5,908 bases of DNA from an uncultured Lachnospiraceae bacterium (GTDB taxonomy: Bacteria; Bacillota; Clostridia; Lachnospirales; Lachnospiraceae). Position numbers and translations under genes: made by a program. Positions 5,169-5,908 of the stretch are shown in pieces. Numbering within the stretch: position 1 is the first letter of the stretch; every line of letters begins with the position of its first letter. The notes beneath the pieces were generated by a model. The model did no database searches, was not told where the DNA came from, and saw nothing but the letters and a program-made list of their open reading frames with translations. The stretch is taken from NCBI GenBank assembly GCA_949283905.1, contig CASDUB010000190.1, positions 1-5,908 of the forward strand, read 5' to 3'.

Positions 5169-5908
5169 CATGACCACCTCCGGTCGCGATAAGAGTCAGC
5201 GTATCTGATATTCTCTGATAAAACTGTTCATTAGTCATCGCTCCGCGGTAAATCTGATGAAATATCTGACCGTCTTTGATAAACAGTACTCTTCCCGCAT
5301 GGCTTGCGGCGTTTACCGAGTGAGTGACCATGAGAATAGTCTGTCCCGAATTATTAATTTCATTAAAAATCTTTAAAAGTTCATCCGACGATTTTGAGTC
5401 AAGGGCTCCTGTGGGTTCGTCGGCAAGAATCAGTTTTGGATTTGTGATAATCGCCCGCGCTACAGCCGCTCGTTGTTTCTGACCGCCTGATACCTCATAT
5501 GGAAATTTATCAAGCAGATCGTATATACCAAGCTTTTTTGCGATCGGATTTAAAAGATCTTTCATCTCATGATAAGTCTTTCCCGATAAAACCAGAGGCA
5601 GCAGTATATTATCTCTGATGGAAAAAGTATCTAGAAGATTGAATTCCTGAAATACAAATCCCAGATTGTCCCTTCTGAACGCCGCTATATCTTTTTCACG
5701 TACCGAAGAAAGATTCATTCCGTCCAGCAAAACTTCTCCCGACGTAGGCTTGTCGAGAGCTGCCAGTATATTTAACAAAGTAGTTTTTCCTGAACCGGAT
5801 TCGCCCATTATCGCCACATACTCGCCTTCTTCAACTGAAAAGGACACATTGGATAATGCCTGGACGCTTGCCTGTCCGAATCTTGTCGTATATATTTTCT
5901 TTAGAAAC
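5161..5908 (-). CDS. BceA-like ABC transporter ATPase; 5' end lies beyond the right window edge
   Basis: The reading frame is open to the window end, with 248 complete codons visible. An internal GTG at 5847 could be mistaken for the start, but the 20 codons before it (FLKKIYTTRFG and on) are the usual N-terminus of this family, so only a few codons are missing. Counting from 5907, the Walker A motif is GESGSGKTT (35-43), the Q-loop Gln is Q87, the signature is VSGGQKQR (139-146), Walker B is LILADE (159-164), the D-loop is ALD (168-170) and the switch His is H196. All catalytic elements are intact. The C-terminal extension with FHQIYRG is typical of BceA-type ATPases. The stop overlaps the permease start, so the two form a translationally coupled pair exporting or clearing peptide antibiotics from the membrane. 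Such pairs are often controlled by a BceRS two-component system, which would have to lie outside this window. Confidence 0.95.
   Translation of the reverse strand, partial: FLKKIYTTRFGQASVQALSNVSFSVEEGEYVAIMGESGSGKTTLLNILAALDKPTSGEVLLDGMNLSSVREKDIAAFRRDNLGFVFQEFNLLDTFSIRDNILLPLVLSGKTYHEMKDLLNPIAKKLGIYDLLDKFPYEVSGGQKQRAAVARAIITNPKLILADEPTGALDSKSSDELLKIFNEINNSGQTILMVTHSVNAASHAGRVLFIKDGQIFHQIYRGAMTNEQFYQRISDTLTLIATGGGHDE
5175..5181 (-). promoter_or_regulatory. Ribosome binding site that sets the permease start
   Basis: GGAGGTG (5181-5175) lies inside the last codons of the ATPase gene. Its final three bases are the GTG at 5177 that opens the longest permease frame, which rules that codon out as a sensible start. 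The ATG codons at 5171 and 5168 fall 5 and 8 nt after the GGAGG core. Confidence 0.75.

Noticed and set aside
5175..5177. GTG at 5177 as the permease start
   Set aside because: It is part of the GGAGGTG ribosome site; the ATG at 5168 or 5171 is correctly spaced.
5845..5847. GTG at 5847 as the start of the ATPase gene
   Set aside because: The frame stays open to the window edge and the 20 codons before GTG encode the family's usual N-terminal strand (KKIYTTRFG), so the true start lies outside the window.
1..5908. CRISPR array, tRNA or rRNA genes, insertion sequence ends
   Set aside because: No spaced repeats of suitable length, cloverleaf-like sequence, rRNA-like sequence or transposase coding was seen on either strand.

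Overview
The window reads as chromosomal DNA from a low-G+C Gram-positive bacterium, most likely a Clostridia member (Ruminococcus/Oscillospiraceae-like). That placement is an inference. It rests on the AT-rich spacers, strong GGAGG ribosome sites, a BceAB-type peptide-resistance ABC transporter, and an ECF sigma factor paired with a zinc-finger anti-sigma. No species can be named from the sequence alone.

Every gene found lies on the minus strand, so transcription runs from high to low coordinates. Four units follow in that order. (1) A BceA-like ATPase (5161-5908, its 5' end cut by the window edge) overlaps a BceB-like permease (3174-5168) and ends at a strong bidirectional hairpin terminator (3094-3140). 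(2) A 49-residue single-pass membrane protein (2804-2953), behind a good ribosome site and an extended -10 promoter, precedes a monofunctional GT51 peptidoglycan glycosyltransferase (2043-2756), which ends at a terminator (1962-2003). (3) An ECF sigma factor (1350-1841) is followed 1 nt later by its membrane-bound anti-sigma factor (497-1348). Upstream is a sequence shaped like an ECF promoter (TGTAAC-N16-GGTCAT), which suggests autoregulation. (4) The N-terminal 112 residues of a short-chain dehydrogenase/reductase (1-338) sit behind a perfect 11-bp-arm palindrome that looks like an operator, and the gene runs off the left edge.

The first three units share a cell-envelope theme. BceAB-type transporters protect undecaprenyl-linked cell-wall intermediates from antimicrobial peptides, GT51 enzymes polymerise lipid II, and ECF/anti-sigma pairs commonly sense envelope stress. 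That they work together is inferred from proximity; nothing in the sequence proves co-regulation. No gene-free stretch exceeds 300 bases: the largest spacers are about 220 nt (2954-3173), 201 nt (1842-2042) and 158 nt (339-496), and their contents are listed as features. No tRNA, rRNA, CRISPR array or insertion sequence was seen.
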